Positions 24,892 through 37,279 of a stretch of DNA of 64,000 bases are shown here, one piece after another. Under the pieces are notes generated by a model. It was not told the DNA's origin, did not search any database, and was given only the letters and a program-made list of their open reading frames with translations. Position 1 is the stretch's first letter. Each line of letters begins with the position of its first letter. Made by a program: the position numbers and the translations under genes. The stretch lies in NCBI RefSeq assembly GCF_954871325.1, contig NC_088776.1, positions 52,098,569 through 52,162,568 of the forward strand, read 5' to 3'. This DNA comes from Gordionus sp. m RMFG-2023. Lineage: Eukaryota > Nematomorpha > Gordioida > Chordodea > Parachordodidae.

Positions 24892-26382
24892 ATGGAACAA
24901 GATATTATAAATTTCGTTGTAAAAACGAGTATTTTATCACTAATTCTGATGATGATATTGACTGGAAACGGTTTTATAATCGCATTTTATTTAAAATCAA
25001 AAGTCAACATTTTTAAAAAGAATGTAAGATTTATCATAATATTTTCCCTATCGATTGTGGACTTTTTGTATGGATTACTAGTCATATTATTTGATATACT
25101 ACTCAAAATATTTACCTTCTTTAATAAACATGTTAACCAAAAACTACTGAATGCATTAAAATATGATAAGATTGGTATTAATGCGGTATCATGCCATTTT
25201 ATATTGGTTCCCTTGGCTATGTGCAGGGCTCGAGCGATCATGGATGTTCAGTTAGTTAGCACGGGTATATGGCACTTGGCCTTTTTAGCCTTCGATCAAT
25301 ATTTGGCCTTAAGATTTCCCTTATTCTACAAATTTTTCGCATCTAACAAAGGACCTTCCTCCAAAGGATCCTTAACATATATAGGTGTAATAGCCACAAC
25401 ATGGTTAATCAGTATGACATTCTCCATTTTTTATATACTAAGATTTCCAAATTCCGTGGTGTCAAACACATTCTCCAACTACACTGATCTATGTCATGAA
25501 AGTTACGAAGGTATATTTAGTCTTCATTATAATGACAACATAAGTAGGAAATCAGGGTTCAATAGGAATTACACGCATATATTTAATCGATATTCTTATT
25601 CAACCACTTTCAACGCATCTCCTTTTTATTTACATGGAAAAGGTGGATACAACTATTATCAAAATATAACTGAGTACGATATGATAGAAATTTTGGCTAT
25701 ACAAGACATGAATCAGTGTTTATTTAATCCAAATTTAATCATGGGCATAGTTGGCCCGGTTGTTTCATTCTTCGTTCCTTTAATGATGATGCTATATTTC
25801 TTCGTAAATATCATAGTCATGCTGAGGCACAAAATTCAAAGCACATTAAAATATAGCCAGACCTTACCAAATGGAGGAAAGGGATATTCAAAACTGGTTA
25901 ACAAAAAAAATTTTTTAAATAAAATAACAACTCTAATACACAAATTGTGTCTTGCATTTGCAAACATTCTTGTAATTGGACTATCCAAAAAGGATATAAT
26001 AGTAAATGGAGATCATAGTTTTCCAAAACCATCATACACATTAAATAATAATTTTATAGAAAAAATGGTTATATCTTCAACTGACAATGTCATTTTTGCT
26101 GTAACTCAGTTTAAGCCAAACATTTTGAAATCCCAAAATTTACTGGTAGAACGTAAAGCTATTTACTATATACTAACCATATTGATCCTATTTATGATAT
26201 GTTGGATACCATATTTTATATATTTCTTTTTACTTTCATTTTTTCGATTCGAGAGTCCATATTGGTTGTTTGACCTATTAACTTGGCTAGGATACATGAA
26301 TTCTGCTATCAACCCAATACTCTACTTTTTTATGCATAAAGAGTTTAAGGCAAAAGGACTTAAAAAAACACCCAGAAAATAA
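24892..26382 (+). CDS. Class A GPCR, biogenic-amine type, intronless
   Basis: 496 residues with seven membrane segments at the plasma membrane. Landmarks: GN in TM1 (N26), D57 in TM2, C111 and D118 at the TM3 positions 3.25 and 3.32, DQY at 135-137, proline in TM5, CWIP at 437-440, WLGYMNS then NPILY (474-478) in TM7. Asp3.32 exactly 17 residues before the DRY-position Asp, with an ST pair after it and WLGY in TM7, is the pattern of receptors for amines such as dopamine, serotonin and octopamine; the ligand cannot be deduced. The second extracellular loop is very long (about 100 residues) with several N-glycosylation sequons (NYT, NIS, NAS, NIT) and the expected Cys276. DRY is changed to DQY. 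The start is the ATG at 24892; the upstream in-frame TTG is not used. AATAAA lies at 26583. Confidence 0.93.
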   Translation: MEQDIINFVVKTSILSLILMMILTGNGFIIAFYLKSKVNIFKKNVRFIIIFSLSIVDFLYGLLVILFDILLKIFTFFNKHVNQKLLNALKYDKIGINAVSCHFILVPLAMCRARAIMDVQLVSTGIWHLAFLAFDQYLALRFPLFYKFFASNKGPSSKGSLTYIGVIATTWLISMTFSIFYILRFPNSVVSNTFSNYTDLCHESYEGIFSLHYNDNISRKSGFNRNYTHIFNRYSYSTTFNASPFYLHGKGGYNYYQNITEYDMIEILAIQDMNQCLFNPNLIMGIVGPVVSFFVPLMMMLYFFVNIIVMLRHKIQSTLKYSQTLPNGGKGYSKLVNKKNFLNKITTLIHKLCLAFANILVIGLSKKDIIVNGDHSFPKPSYTLNNNFIEKMVISSTDNVIFAVTQFKPNILKSQNLLVERKAIYYILTILILFMICWIPYFIYFFLLSFFRFESPYWLFDLLTWLGYMNSAINPILYFFMHKEFKAKGLKKTPRK

Positions 26383-27718
26383 TAATTTTTTCAATTTAAA
26401 TATTTCGGTGAATACTTTAAATTTTATATTTCATTACTTTATGATCTATCTATATCATTCGAATTTCGTTTTAATGAATTTCCAGTTACTAGTAAAAATT
26501 ACCTAAAGATGTCCATAATTTTTTATATTTTATAAATGGTGTTTAAGACTTCAATATAACCGAGTTTAAGAACAAATAGTTAAATAAAGATTTTATCCAA
26601 ACAAATTTTATCTATCTTTTGATATTTCCATAATACAGTAAAAAGAATTGGCGCTCTTCTAGCGAAATTTCATTGCTCCAGCTATATTAGTATAGTTTTA
26701 TGGATTCATAGATTGTTAGATCGACAATTGTTTATAATAAAAAATTGCTAAATTAGAATATTCATTCATTATTAGAAGTTAGAACACATCTTAACTAATA
26801 GAAAATAATATTTTGAAAAATTAAAGGGCTTCAACTTCATTTAATTTTCATCATGGGCTAGGACTCTACAAATACCGGTTTTTCGGGTTATTAATATTTT
26901 TATGTATGACATCACCATTCATGTATTAAATCAAAAGATGCCTTCTTGTATTTATTGAATTTCAAAGTCTTAGACATAACTTATGTATGGGAGAAATTTT
27001 TTAAAGGAAAGGATTCTTTATAATGACATTGTTTTCATTTTTTAGTAAAATGGAAGTGCAAAGTGGAAGGGGGATTATTATTATTTATAAACCTATAAAT
27101 TTGTAATGAGGGGAAATTCCACCTTATCCCTTAAACTATGCCTATAAATAACTTATACCATTATAATGTAGATAAATAAAATAAAAAAGTTATATTATCA
27201 ATATATATAATAATAATTTATCACAGTAAACTTAACTTTAAAATGCGGGCCTTATTCCTATCATCTTAAAATATAATGGGTATGAGTATAATCTTAGTGA
27301 ATTTTTTTATATAATAAAATAATGGTTATCGTAGAAAATTGAATTTACATACTTTGTCATAGCAACATGTTTTAATTTTTTAATGTAAATTTTAAATTTT
27401 TTAAGTGTCGAACAAAAAAAGGGTTATTGTTAAATAAGCGTATATTAAAGGTAACCAACCATTAGAGTATATTGCTTGACATATTTTATGTTTTTAATGA
27501 ATAAAAATATAATAAGGGATTTAATTAAATTTTGTCAAAAATATTTGTTTCCTCTTTGACTAAAATTTAAATAAATATCTGATGCCTATATTTTTTTTTA
27601 TGAAATTAGATAAATTTTTATTTTCTTTGAATATAGTTATAATACCATTAACAGGAAACAAATTAAACTATATAAAACACATTATGGAGAATAAAAACAA
27701 ATATATAGTATTTTAAAA
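26383..27718. other. Intergenic between convergent GPCR and ADF/cofilin genes
   Basis: The two genes point at each other. AT-rich, no ORF. It holds the AATAAA for the GPCR at 26583 and, on the minus strand, an AATAAA-type signal near 27616 suited to the cofilin gene. Nothing else is recognisable. Confidence 0.5.
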
Positions 27719-30700
27719 TTAATCGAAGACAGACTTTATTTGGCTTAGGATATTAAAAACATCGTTTATTTTAGAGGCAACTATTTCTTGACATAATTCC
27801 GCTCCCACTTTAATTTTAAACGAATCCTTGGAGCCCCAATATAGCAATTTTTCTGAGTACGAAGCATATAATGGGCACCTTAATATAAATATAATGTATA
27901 CAAAATAAATTTGTACTTATGGAATACATAAAAATAAGGTATAATTTTAATAATAAAATTAGGAATCCTATATCTGTTAAGTTCGAAATAAATAATATTC
28001 AGTGCCTGAGTTAAATTAAGAATTTATTCATAAGGATATCTGATGAACCAAATTAGTTCGTTTATGATCATCATAGACCAATGATGTAGGTATACTACTA
28101 GATTGGCGATTCAATAATTAATAGTGTCCATGTATAAGAGTCAGCTGTAGCGCCATTTTTGTTTGCACTTTGCCTAATTGTCTTATTTATCATTATATGA
28201 ATGCAAAATAATGTTATTTAAACGATGTGCAAGCCACTAAAAGGTGCTACAGCTGATTCCTATATATGACACTTTTAAATACATTTAGAATTAATCGTCA
28301 TATATATACAACATTGTCATAAACGAAAGCGAAATAATATCTACATTATAAATACACGATCGTGTACGAGAAATTTTACCAATAAGCTTAAAATCGACGT
28401 TGAATAGATTAGATTTGAATAAGATCCTTTAGCCATATATTATATAATATGAATTAACAGGACAGGACGCCTAAATTTTAAATAGGACACTATTTGAATA
28501 AAAGAAATTATATATCACTCTCATTCCAAGGAAGTGTTTACTTTTTTTTATACAAATTCTATTCACATAAAAAAAATTTGCTAGTCAATATAGAAATTAC
28601 ATATAGCACAATGTTAATCATCATTATCCAATGATGCATATTTAAACTAAAAATTATAGGGAAAGGCTAAAAAAAAATTGTTAAGCATATAATATCCTTT
28701 ATGCAAGAAATTTATTTGCAAAATGAATTGAAAAAATTATCGCCTCTTTCGCGTTTAGTTTAAAATGCTCGAAGAAGCTGTAATGTTAGCAATGTTAAAA
28801 GATAGGCACCATATTTCTGGCCCTATTTTTTAAGTTGCTATAAAATCGAACAAATTTCTTAATATCAGCTGTTGAATTGAAGTATAATATTTTTAGCTAT
28901 AAACTTAACATTTTATAAAAAAAATTTATGGTTAAAAAAAACTAAAAATAAAAAACAGCTACTTGGACAATAAAAAAAACGTTTACGATTTAGTCATTAT
29001 GAAAGAAATTACCTTAGACGAATGAAATGAAATATTACAACACAAGGCTGAACTCGTAAGGAACTTGATGTGTGACTATTTAAAGTCACCTGTTCGCTAT
29101 ATTAATTAAATTTGATTATATAGAGTATGCATAGGATCAGTGGCGTATCCAGGATTTTCTTATAGGGGGGGGGGGGGGAAATTTTTTGGGGGCTTCACCC
29201 CCAAACCCCTTTTACCTGGCCTTCGGCCAGCTTTCCCCGGCCTTCGGCCGGGTCTTATTTAGCTATTCTATTAAATTATGAATAATTTAATAATAATTAT
29301 ATTTCTATTTTTAACTATTATTTACTAATTCGTGCTTATGGATAGGATATTACAAGCCTCTTTTTTATTATTTCAAGTTAGGTATATTATATTTAATAAA
29401 GTTTTTTTAAATGTAAAGGTTTATTTATATGTAAAGTTGAAATAAAGTGTAATGTCATTTTTTTTATAAAATTTGCTTTAAAAACTAGCCTCAGCTTAAA
29501 TTCTCATACAATATAAGTAGAATATAATTTTTTTTATTGAAAATACTAATAGTAGTTTAAAATATTGACTAGAAAATAATTAAATTAACAAGTTTTTTTT
29601 AACTTCTTATCAAATACAAGATTTTTAATTATTTCGTTTGTCTTTGGAACCAAATCTCTGTGTATATTTAACAGAGCTAACCCATTTAGCCGAGATTCAG
29701 TACTTCGTAAATATGTTTTCAACCTTCTCAAGTTGAAAAAAGTCCTTTCATTCGTACATGTTGTAATAGGCAAACATGCAAGAATATAAAACAACTTCGA
29801 ACTATTAGGAAATTGAGCCAAGGTTTCTTCACCGATTGAGCGCATCAATAGCATGCTCAGGTAAAATAGCTAAACGTATAAATATTTATACCACAATTCG
29901 AATTCACTGATTAAATTTATTTCAGTATCAATCTCATAGGAATAAAATTTTTCTAAATATTTAATTTTACCAATAGTGGACATTAGAAAATGAAGAAGGA
30001 TCTTTGGGTAATAAAACTTGAAGATTGCTAAAGACTTGTTTTTTATCTAAAACCCGTACTTTTATTTGCTATAAAAAAGTATCTAAGAATGGGATGAAAA
30101 TGGATATTTTATAATATTCTTCAGTTGAGCCAATATTTATTTTCATCTCAATAATGGCCTAGGTGCTAGACGAGGTTTAATTAGTATTATATCATAAAAT
30201 TTAGCCTTCGATTCAACGTCTAGATAAATATTATGAAAATATTTATCTACATTCATTCTTATTGTATCTACCTGTTCATGTATATTTTCCGCCAAATCAA
30301 TAACTTGAACCAAATCTAAATTTGGTTTTTGTAAATTTCTACAAAGTAGTGAGCTAAACATAATTTATTGATGCAACTAGCAGCAATGATAAACTCTGAT
30401 TGATCAATTGAATTCAATAATGATATCGCTGCTAACGACACATTACTTTTTTTCATGCTCAGCCTTATTTATAAATTATCGTTTGATTTCAATCTCTTTG
30501 ACTAAATATTTTTCCATTTTATTAATATTTTTGAATAATATTTTGGAAAATTGATATTCAAATATTTGTAAAATTTTGATTGGTGAGTGGGGGGGGTGGG
30601 GGGGGGGTAAAATTTTTATTAGCTTAAAATGATATTTATGAAAATAGTCAAATTTGCGATAGGGGGGGGAATTTCCTCCTTTCCCCCCTATTGGTTACGC

Positions 30701-32573
30701 GCCTGCATAGGATCCTTCCTTCTTCTTTTTTTCTATTTAATACAAAAATATTAGGAGACATAACCTATATACTTACTTTATATATTATCAAACGCAATAG
30801 AAATATAATTAAGTTTTGTTATCAAAGATGTATTACCGAAAGGGGGGGGGGTAATCTTGCCTGCTAATTATTTTTATTTTTAGCCCCTTTTCAAATTTTT
30901 AATATGAGACGAACCCTCCCCCCTCCACTCTAGCCAAATTTTTTTAAATATATTCAGAAGTGTTAAATTTGAATCCCTTTTTATCTTTATTATTGTTATA
31001 AAAATAATTTTTATAAATTCAAAAGTAGAATTTTTCTTTTTCATATTTTTTTATAGCCAAGCGATACCTTTATAGGACAGTTCGCTCCTATAACTTTTAG
31101 TTTTTTCAAAAAATTTATCTCACAAAATTAAATCGTGAATCCTCGAACCTAGAGATATTTTTTAGACAGAACATACAAATCAATATTTTTAAATTTAACT
31201 ATTGTTCCTTTTTAGGATATGTTTTTCTTAAAATAATTTTTTTTTAAAGAGTATATTATTTTTTTTATAGATATTATACAAATATATTTTAATAAAGCAT
31301 AATTTAATTTGAAAAAAAGAAATAAAAATAAAGGCGAATAAAAAAAGGTACGGGCTGGAGAAGAAAATGCAATAACAATTAACGGTGATAACAAGTTTTT
31401 TAAATTTTTCTTCATTTAAGGGATGCCGACTTCATGGGGTCGGTGAGGCTCTCGACTAATTGAACTATCCTATGATATTATCGAGCCATTAATATTCCCA
31501 TCAAATTTTTTTTATTTAAAGTATAGAGTAAGGTTCATCACCCAGAAAGTAGTAGTAATTTTTCGCGGGTTTTGGACTGAACTCTAAAAGGGTTAAACCA
31601 ACTTTTTAAGCGAAAACTATCATTTTAGCTTCTATCGAGATTTAAACTTAAAAATTAACTCAAACTTAAAAAAAAAGAACTTGCCTCAAGGCTTAGCTAA
31701 TTGATTATTAGGATTGAGTAGATTTAACAACTCCTACATGTAAGAAATAGTACAATTCTAACAAAATCTTTTTAAATTTTTTAAAAAATAGGAATAATTT
31801 GAAATCTTCAAATGTGGATTCCAGCTTCACCCCACGATGATTTTTTTTTAAAATAAATATAGCCCAAAGAAAGCGAAGAAATGAAAGATTTATGGAAAAT
31901 TTTTTCATTCATATTTATAACTTTTTGGGTAGTATTAATTTGTGACATTTTTTTTTGAAATATAATATTCATAATTCGCAATATATAAAAAAAATTGATT
32001 TTATACATATCTTATTTTTTGATTATATATAAAATCCCTCCTGCCCAAATTTTTAAAAAATGCATTACTGCTTGTTGTACATTCATTGTCAATTTTCAGC
32101 TTGTTGTAATATAGCATATCATTGCCTAGGATGGTGGTCTGTCTAACTCTATGATAAATGATATTGTCTATCATTTCACTACCGTTTTTTACAAGATTAG
32201 AGGAAAGAAAAAAAATTAAAGTTGTTTGTTACTTTTACCACAAAACAAATAATATATCATTCTTTCTTGATTGCATTCCCGCGTTTAGGCCTAGTTTGCT
32301 AAAAGCAAATTTACAATGTTCTGAGCGTTTTATAGCATCAGTCGATTCCTGTTTTTCATTCGATATTTCGACACGTTGTAACGCCTTTAAAAAACTTTTC
32401 TTATTATCTTCAGTATCTGATTTAGTCATCTTTTTTCTACCCAAAACTGTTAGGACAATATTTTTATCTGTGTCATCGAATTGGTAGATAAGGAAACTTA
32501 AAGTAGAGTCGGATGTAAATTTATGAAACATATCTTCTCCCTCGATATTTAAATCAATCATCTGGGGAAACAT
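27719..32573 (-). CDS. ADF/cofilin family actin-depolymerising protein, two exons
   Basis: Actin filament severing and turnover factor of the cytosol. Exon A 32573-32239 and exon B 27878-27719 are joined across GTAAAAG..AG, with phase 2 meeting phase 1; the product is 164 residues. The exon A end and exon B start together read DILFVLWCPLYASYSEKLLY then WGSKDSFKIKV, matching the cofilin signature (..FIFWxPxxAxxKxKMxYASSKDxxKxxL). FLIYQFDDTDKNIVLTVLG matches the central cofilin strands (..FIVYKIDE..VVVEKVG). The acidic/basic stretch after it (KKMTKSDTED to IKRSEH) is about 20 residues longer than usual. The N-terminus (MFPQMID) lacks the usual regulatory Ser after Met; the start is uncertain, since AG precedes both the first and a second ATG, as in cofilin genes with an intron at the start codon. 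A hAT element sits in the intron. Confidence 0.85.
28123..28273. repeat. MITE with AGTGTC termini and CAGCTGTAGC subterminal palindrome
   Basis: About 150 bp. The left end reads AGTGTCCATGTATAAG then TCAGCTGTAGCGCC; the right end is its imperfect inverted copy. Non-coding, inside the ADF/cofilin intron. The outer flanks share only TA-rich sequence. Confidence 0.6.
29585..29854 (-). pseudogene. hAT transposase C-terminal dimerisation domain (fragment)
   Basis: 89 residues. The LPITTCTNERTFFNLRRLK block followed by LNGLALLNIHRD is the hAT family dimerisation motif (usually ..PVTSASCERSFSxLRRIKTYLRSTM..RLxxLALLxIHRD). It ends with a stop at 29585. The matching upstream catalytic exons are absent or unreadable, so this is a remnant. 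Confidence 0.8.
30143..30361 (-). pseudogene. hAT transposase internal fragment
   Basis: 72 residues. LCRNLQKPNLDLVQVIDLAE and NVDKYFHNIYLDVESKAKF match the region before the dimerisation domain in ZMYM1-like hAT transposases, where a similar L..LQ...LDL..A..L motif occurs. Separated from the C-terminal fragment by decayed sequence. Confidence 0.6.
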
Positions 32574-33299
32574 CTTTATATAACAAATAGTTATTTTATT
32601 TTTTAATATAAAAGTTAGGTATAATAATTTTGGAGCCTTAATCAAAATAATTTTGGAAGTTAAAATAAAATGCAGTTAGTATATACTCGGATTTAAAATA
32701 TTAAATATTTTTTTTATATATTTCAAAAATTATAAACCAAAAATCAATTATTTTATTTAAAATGACAAGACCATATCCTGGTTCATTTAAATTCTAAATA
32801 GTTGTCTGTTTAGCCGTCAATATAGCCTCCCCTAACTCCCCTAAACATCCAACATCCTAAAAAAAGTGGGAGATTTAAATTTATGAAAAAGGTAAATAGT
32901 TTTTGACAAGAAAAAAATATACAAATAACAGACAATTATTTAATGTGCAAACTTAAAGCACACCAAAATAAGGTTTCCTAGTTCAAAATCAGTTTATTAC
33001 AAAAATAAGACGAACCAAGGGCACAGCCTAAATCATTTATTTTTAAATTAAAAAAACAAAAAATTTTTTGAATTCGATAGCTTGTATTTTTATATAAAAA
33101 ATAAATTTTGATTTTTGTTTTTAATATCTTTGAATAAAAAAAAATTTGTTTTGGTCAAGGCCTTAATTACAGTTGTACAAGCTTGTATTATAAAATTTGG
33201 ACACTCTTTTAATTTTTTTAAAACTATAAAAGCTCACTAAACCCTGTAAATCAATTAGTGTTGTTAATCGGCTTAGCCGAGTCGGCTCGAACAGAGCTC

Positions 33300-33830
33300 A
33301 CCCAAATTTTGGGTCGTTTTTTTCGACTCCAACTCAAAGTTTTGGTCGTTTTTTACGACTTCGACCCGAGTTCAAGCCGAAAAAAACGACTTCGACCCAA
33401 AATATGGGTCGTTTTTTTCGACTCCGACCCAAGTCCAAGCCGAAAAAAACGACCTCGACCCAAAATATGGGTCGTTTTTTACGACTCCGACTCAAAATTT
33501 GGGTTGTATTTTTCGACTCAAACTTGAAATTTGGGTCGTATTTTTCGACTCAAACTTGAAGTTTGGGTCGTATTTTTCGACTCAAACTTGAAGTTAGGGT
33601 CGTATTTTTCGACTCCAACTTGAAGTTTGGGTCGTATTTTTCGACTCAAACTAGAAGTTTGGGTCGTATTTTTCGACTCCAACTTGAAGTTTAGATCGTA
33701 TTTTTCGACTCCAACTCAAAGTTTGGGTCGTTTTTCTGACTCAGACTCAAACATCGGGTCGTTTTATTCAATCCGACCCAAAATATGGATCGTTTTTTTT
33801 AAAGACGCCTTAAAGTTAGGGTTGCTTTTT
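33300..33830. repeat. GGTCG/TTTTTCGACTC minisatellite, left arm
   Basis: Units of roughly 25-40 bp built on GGGTCGTATTTTTCGACTC alternating with CAAACTTGAAGTTT or CGACCCAAAATAT. The units are themselves palindromic. The mirror array lies at 38400-38930 in the right arm. Subterminal short repeats of this kind bind transposase in other hAT elements; that role here is inference. Confidence 0.85.
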
Positions 33831-33964
33831 TTCACCTAACCAAATATCTAGATCATTTTTTTCGACCAAAAGTCAAATAACATTTAGTAGATATTAATAT
33901 TATAGGCGGGAAAGTTTCTTAAAGCTTCTTTAAATTATAACGCTCTGGATTAACTATTCCATCA

Positions 33965-35090
33965 TAGTTATTTTTTAAAATTTTTAAGTAAAGATGTACC
34001 ATAGAAAAGAGCCATTTGTTATGATGGTTATTTTTGAACTTTTTTAAATGAAATAGATAAAAATATATATTGTAGACATGTTAAATCAAAATTTCAGTGA
34101 AGATGTACCATAGATAAGTGACAATTGTCATAATCGCCATTTTTGAACTTTTTTGAGTTTTTTTAAAGCAAATTGCTAAAAATATATATTCTGAACATGT
34201 TAAATTAAAAATTCAGTGAGGATGTATCATAGATAGGTGACAATTGTCATAATCTTTATTTTTGAAATTTTTTCAATTTTTTTAAAGGAAATAGCTAAAA
34301 ATATATATTCTAAACATGTTAAATTAAAAATTCAGTGAGGATGTATCATAGATAGGTGACAATTGTCATAATCGTTATTTTTGAACTTTTTTCAATTTTT
34401 TTAAAGGAAATAGCTAAAAATATATATTCTAAACATGTTAAATTAAAAATTCAGTGAGGATGTATCATAGATAGGTGACAATTGTCATAATCGCTATTTT
34501 TGAACCTTTTTTCAAATTTTATTAAAGGAAATAGCTAAAAATATATATTCTAAACATGTTAAATTAAAAATTCAGTGAGGATGTATCATAGATAGGTGAC
34601 AATTGTCATAATCGTTATTTTTGAACTTTTTCAATTTTTTTAAAGGAAATAGCTAAAAATATATATTCTAAACATGTTAAATTAAAAATTCAGTGAGGAT
34701 GTATCATAGATAGGTGACAATTGTCATAATCGCTATTTTTGAACTTTTTTCAATTTTTTTTAAAGGAAATAGCTAAAAATATATATTCTAAACATGTTAA
34801 ATTAAAAATTCAGTGAGGATGTATCATAGATAGGTGACAATTGTCATAATCGCTATTTTTGAACTTTTTTCAATTTTTTTAAAGGAAATAGCTAAAAATA
34901 TATATTCTAAACATGTTAAATTAAAAATTCAGTGAGGATGTATCATAGATAGGTGACAATTGTCATAATCGCTATTTTTGAACTTTTTCAAATTTTTTTA
35001 AAGGAAATAGCTAAAAAAATATATCCTAAACATGTTAAATTAAAATATCAGTGAGGATGTATCACAGATAAGGGACAAAAAATGGTTATT
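33965..35090. repeat. Satellite of ~119 bp, 10 copies, left arm
   Basis: Copies are marked by GATGTATCATAGATAGGTGA followed by CAATTGTCATAATCG, at about 33991, 34101, 34221, 34340, 34459, 34580, 34698, 34818, 34937 and 35056. The spacing is 110-121 bp. The outermost two copies and the innermost one are more divergent, and the middle ones are nearly identical, the pattern expected from unequal exchange within the array. Confidence 0.9.
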
Positions 35091-36051
35091 ATATATACGA
35101 GTAGTTAGGTACATAATAATCTTTAAGTGATAAAATGAGATGCTAATATATTTCTTGTAATTTTAATTTATAATAAAATTCTTAAATATGTTATTGTCAT
35201 AGACTGGGTTAGAAAATCAACTATCACATAAACTCATCTATGTTTTATTCATATTATATTTTTAAGTTTGAGGATATAAAAATATTTCCTCTTTGAAGTT
35301 ACTAGTTAGGATAAAATTTACTTGGCACATCTTACAATGATATTTATACTTGTTTTTTTTTCGAGAATAAATTTTATGCGATATCTCATGAAGGAAATTA
35401 CATATCATTGTACAGAGAAATAACTTTGTATATATTATCTGCACCCATATCTTTTTTATCAATCTCTATCGATGACATTTTAAATTATATTGGAAACTAG
35501 ATTGTGTAGATTTCTAAATATTAATTTAAAAGATTAAGATGCTAGAATTAATTATAGATATATCTTAATAATTTGTATATGCATTTATTATTTAAAATCT
35601 CTCGTTTTAAGCCTATTTAGCAAGAAAAATATTGACTAATCCTGAAATTGATAATAGATATCTATACCTTTATATAATCTATGAGAAAAATTGCTCTCAT
35701 AATATTCTTCTTAATAAAATAGTGAATAATTAACGCCTGAAAAAAAGTAAGCGCTTTATAACATGGTTCAAAGTTAATCCCAGTATCAATTTTAATGTGT
35801 AATTTTTCTCAAGTGTTCAAAATTCTATATCTTAATATCAAAAACTATTTTAGTTATCAATTTAAAGTCAAATAATATTAAAACACTAATATTCTCCAGT
35901 ATTCATAAAAAACAACAGCCTGAAACAAGAATACTAAGCTCAAAACATCTTAAATATTTGATACATTTATAGTTTAAATATTTTTATTTAAATTATATAT
36001 ATTTATTAATGTACAAAAAATTTAATTTAACAATATATATAGATATAAAAA

Positions 36052-36300
36052 TTATATATAAAATTTATTATTCATGATATTGATATCCCATGAATTTAAA
36101 CATAAACACTGTTTAAGTGTTTCGGAGGCCATGCGATTTCTTTTCTTTGTTACGGTGTCCACCCCTCTTGAGAAGACACGCTCGCTCTCAACGGATGTAC
36201 TTTGCTGCGACAAAAAATCTTTAGCCATCATGCAAAAGTACGGAAAACGCTCAGAATTACAGTACGACTTAAAAAAACTCGACTTAACACTACATTTTTG
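36052..36300 (-). pseudogene. hAT transposase C-terminal (ZBED/Ac-type) fragment in palindrome spacer
   Basis: The minus-strand frame reads FPYFCMMAKDFLSQQSTS then VESERVFSRGVDTVTKKRNR and SETLKQCLCLNSW before a stop at 36052. This is the hAT dimerisation block (usually YPxLAxLARDFLSIPATSVPSERVFSxxG). It is of a different subfamily from the hAT at 29138. Only the last domain is present, so the element cannot be autonomous here. Confidence 0.85.
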
Positions 36301-37279
36301 AAAAATATGGCTCGCCTAAATTACTAAATTATATTTAAAAAAATTCATATTTTATATTAAAAAAATGCATCCGGAATCGCAAATACTTATAAAAAAAATT
36401 TATTGTTTTATTAGTTTAAAAATTCCATATGGAAGTGAAGTGACTATTTAAATTCTAAAATTAAAAAAGATATTTTATTTTACTTGGCGTGGTGCCAGCT
36501 AGACGGCAAATTTGTTGAGATTTTTTCTTTTCTTCATTGTTAGGGATAGGGATATGATTAATAATCATTTTTTTTAACTTTCCAAATTTTTTTTATTATT
36601 TTTGAGGGTAGCCAAATTAAATTTTAATTTTTTTTTTATTCATTTTTTGTTTTTAAAATTATAATTTAATTTTAATAAGTAACATAAATTTTATTAATAA
36701 AAGTTGTCCAATTTTCAGGATTAGTCAATATTTTTCTTGCTAAATAGGGTTAAAACGAGAGATTTTAAATAATAAATGCATATACAAATTATTAAGATAT
36801 ATCTATAATTAATTCTAGCATCTTATTTTAAATTAATATTTAGAAATCTACACAATCTAGTTTCCAATATAATTTAAAATGTCATCGATAGAGATTGATA
36901 TAAAAGATATGGGTGCAGATAATATATACAAAGTTAATTCTCTGTACAATGATATGTAATTTCCTTCATGAGATATCGCATAAAATTTATTCTCGAAAAA
37001 AAAAACAAGGTATAAATATCATTGTAAGATGTGCCAAGTAAATTTTATCCTAACTAGTAACTTCAAAGAGGAAATATTTTAATATCCTCAAACTTAAAAA
37101 TATAATATGAATAAAACATAGGAGTTTATGTGATAGTTGATTTTCTAACCCAGTCTATGACAATAACATATTTAAGAATTTTATTATAAATTAAAATTAC
37201 AAGAAATATATTAGCATCTCATTTTATCACTTAAAAATTATTATGTACCTAACTACTCGTATATATAATAACCATTTTT

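Larger units (their letters stand above)
29138..30705 (-). mobile_element. hAT transposon, ZMYM1/DUF4371-like, decayed, with 8-bp TSD
   Basis: The ends are inverted (CAGTGGCGTATCCAGG at the left; complement of the right end CAGGCGCGTAACCAAT). They are flanked by an exact 8-bp target duplication CATAGGAT at 29130-29137 and 30706-30713, which is diagnostic of hAT. Poly-G tracts and GGCCTTCGGCC hairpins lie just inside the left end. Minus-strand fragments of transposase: 30361-30143 (internal alpha-helical segment with NLDLVQVIDLAENI and VDKYFHNIYLDVE) and 29854-29585 (C-terminal dimerisation domain with ILACLPITTCTNERTF then LRRLKTYLRSTES). Most of the catalytic region is missing, so the copy is not autonomous. 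It sits in the ADF/cofilin intron. Confidence 0.88.

Noticed and set aside
31418-31495. tRNA-like text on the minus strand (GATAGTTCAATTAG, then CCGAC..GTCGG stem)
   Set aside because: An A-box-like start and one stem-loop are present, but there is no B box or T arm and the loop has eight bases.
33965-35090. Regular ~119-bp repeats as a possible CRISPR array
   Set aside because: The repeats are contiguous with no unique spacers, in a eukaryotic genome; a satellite array.
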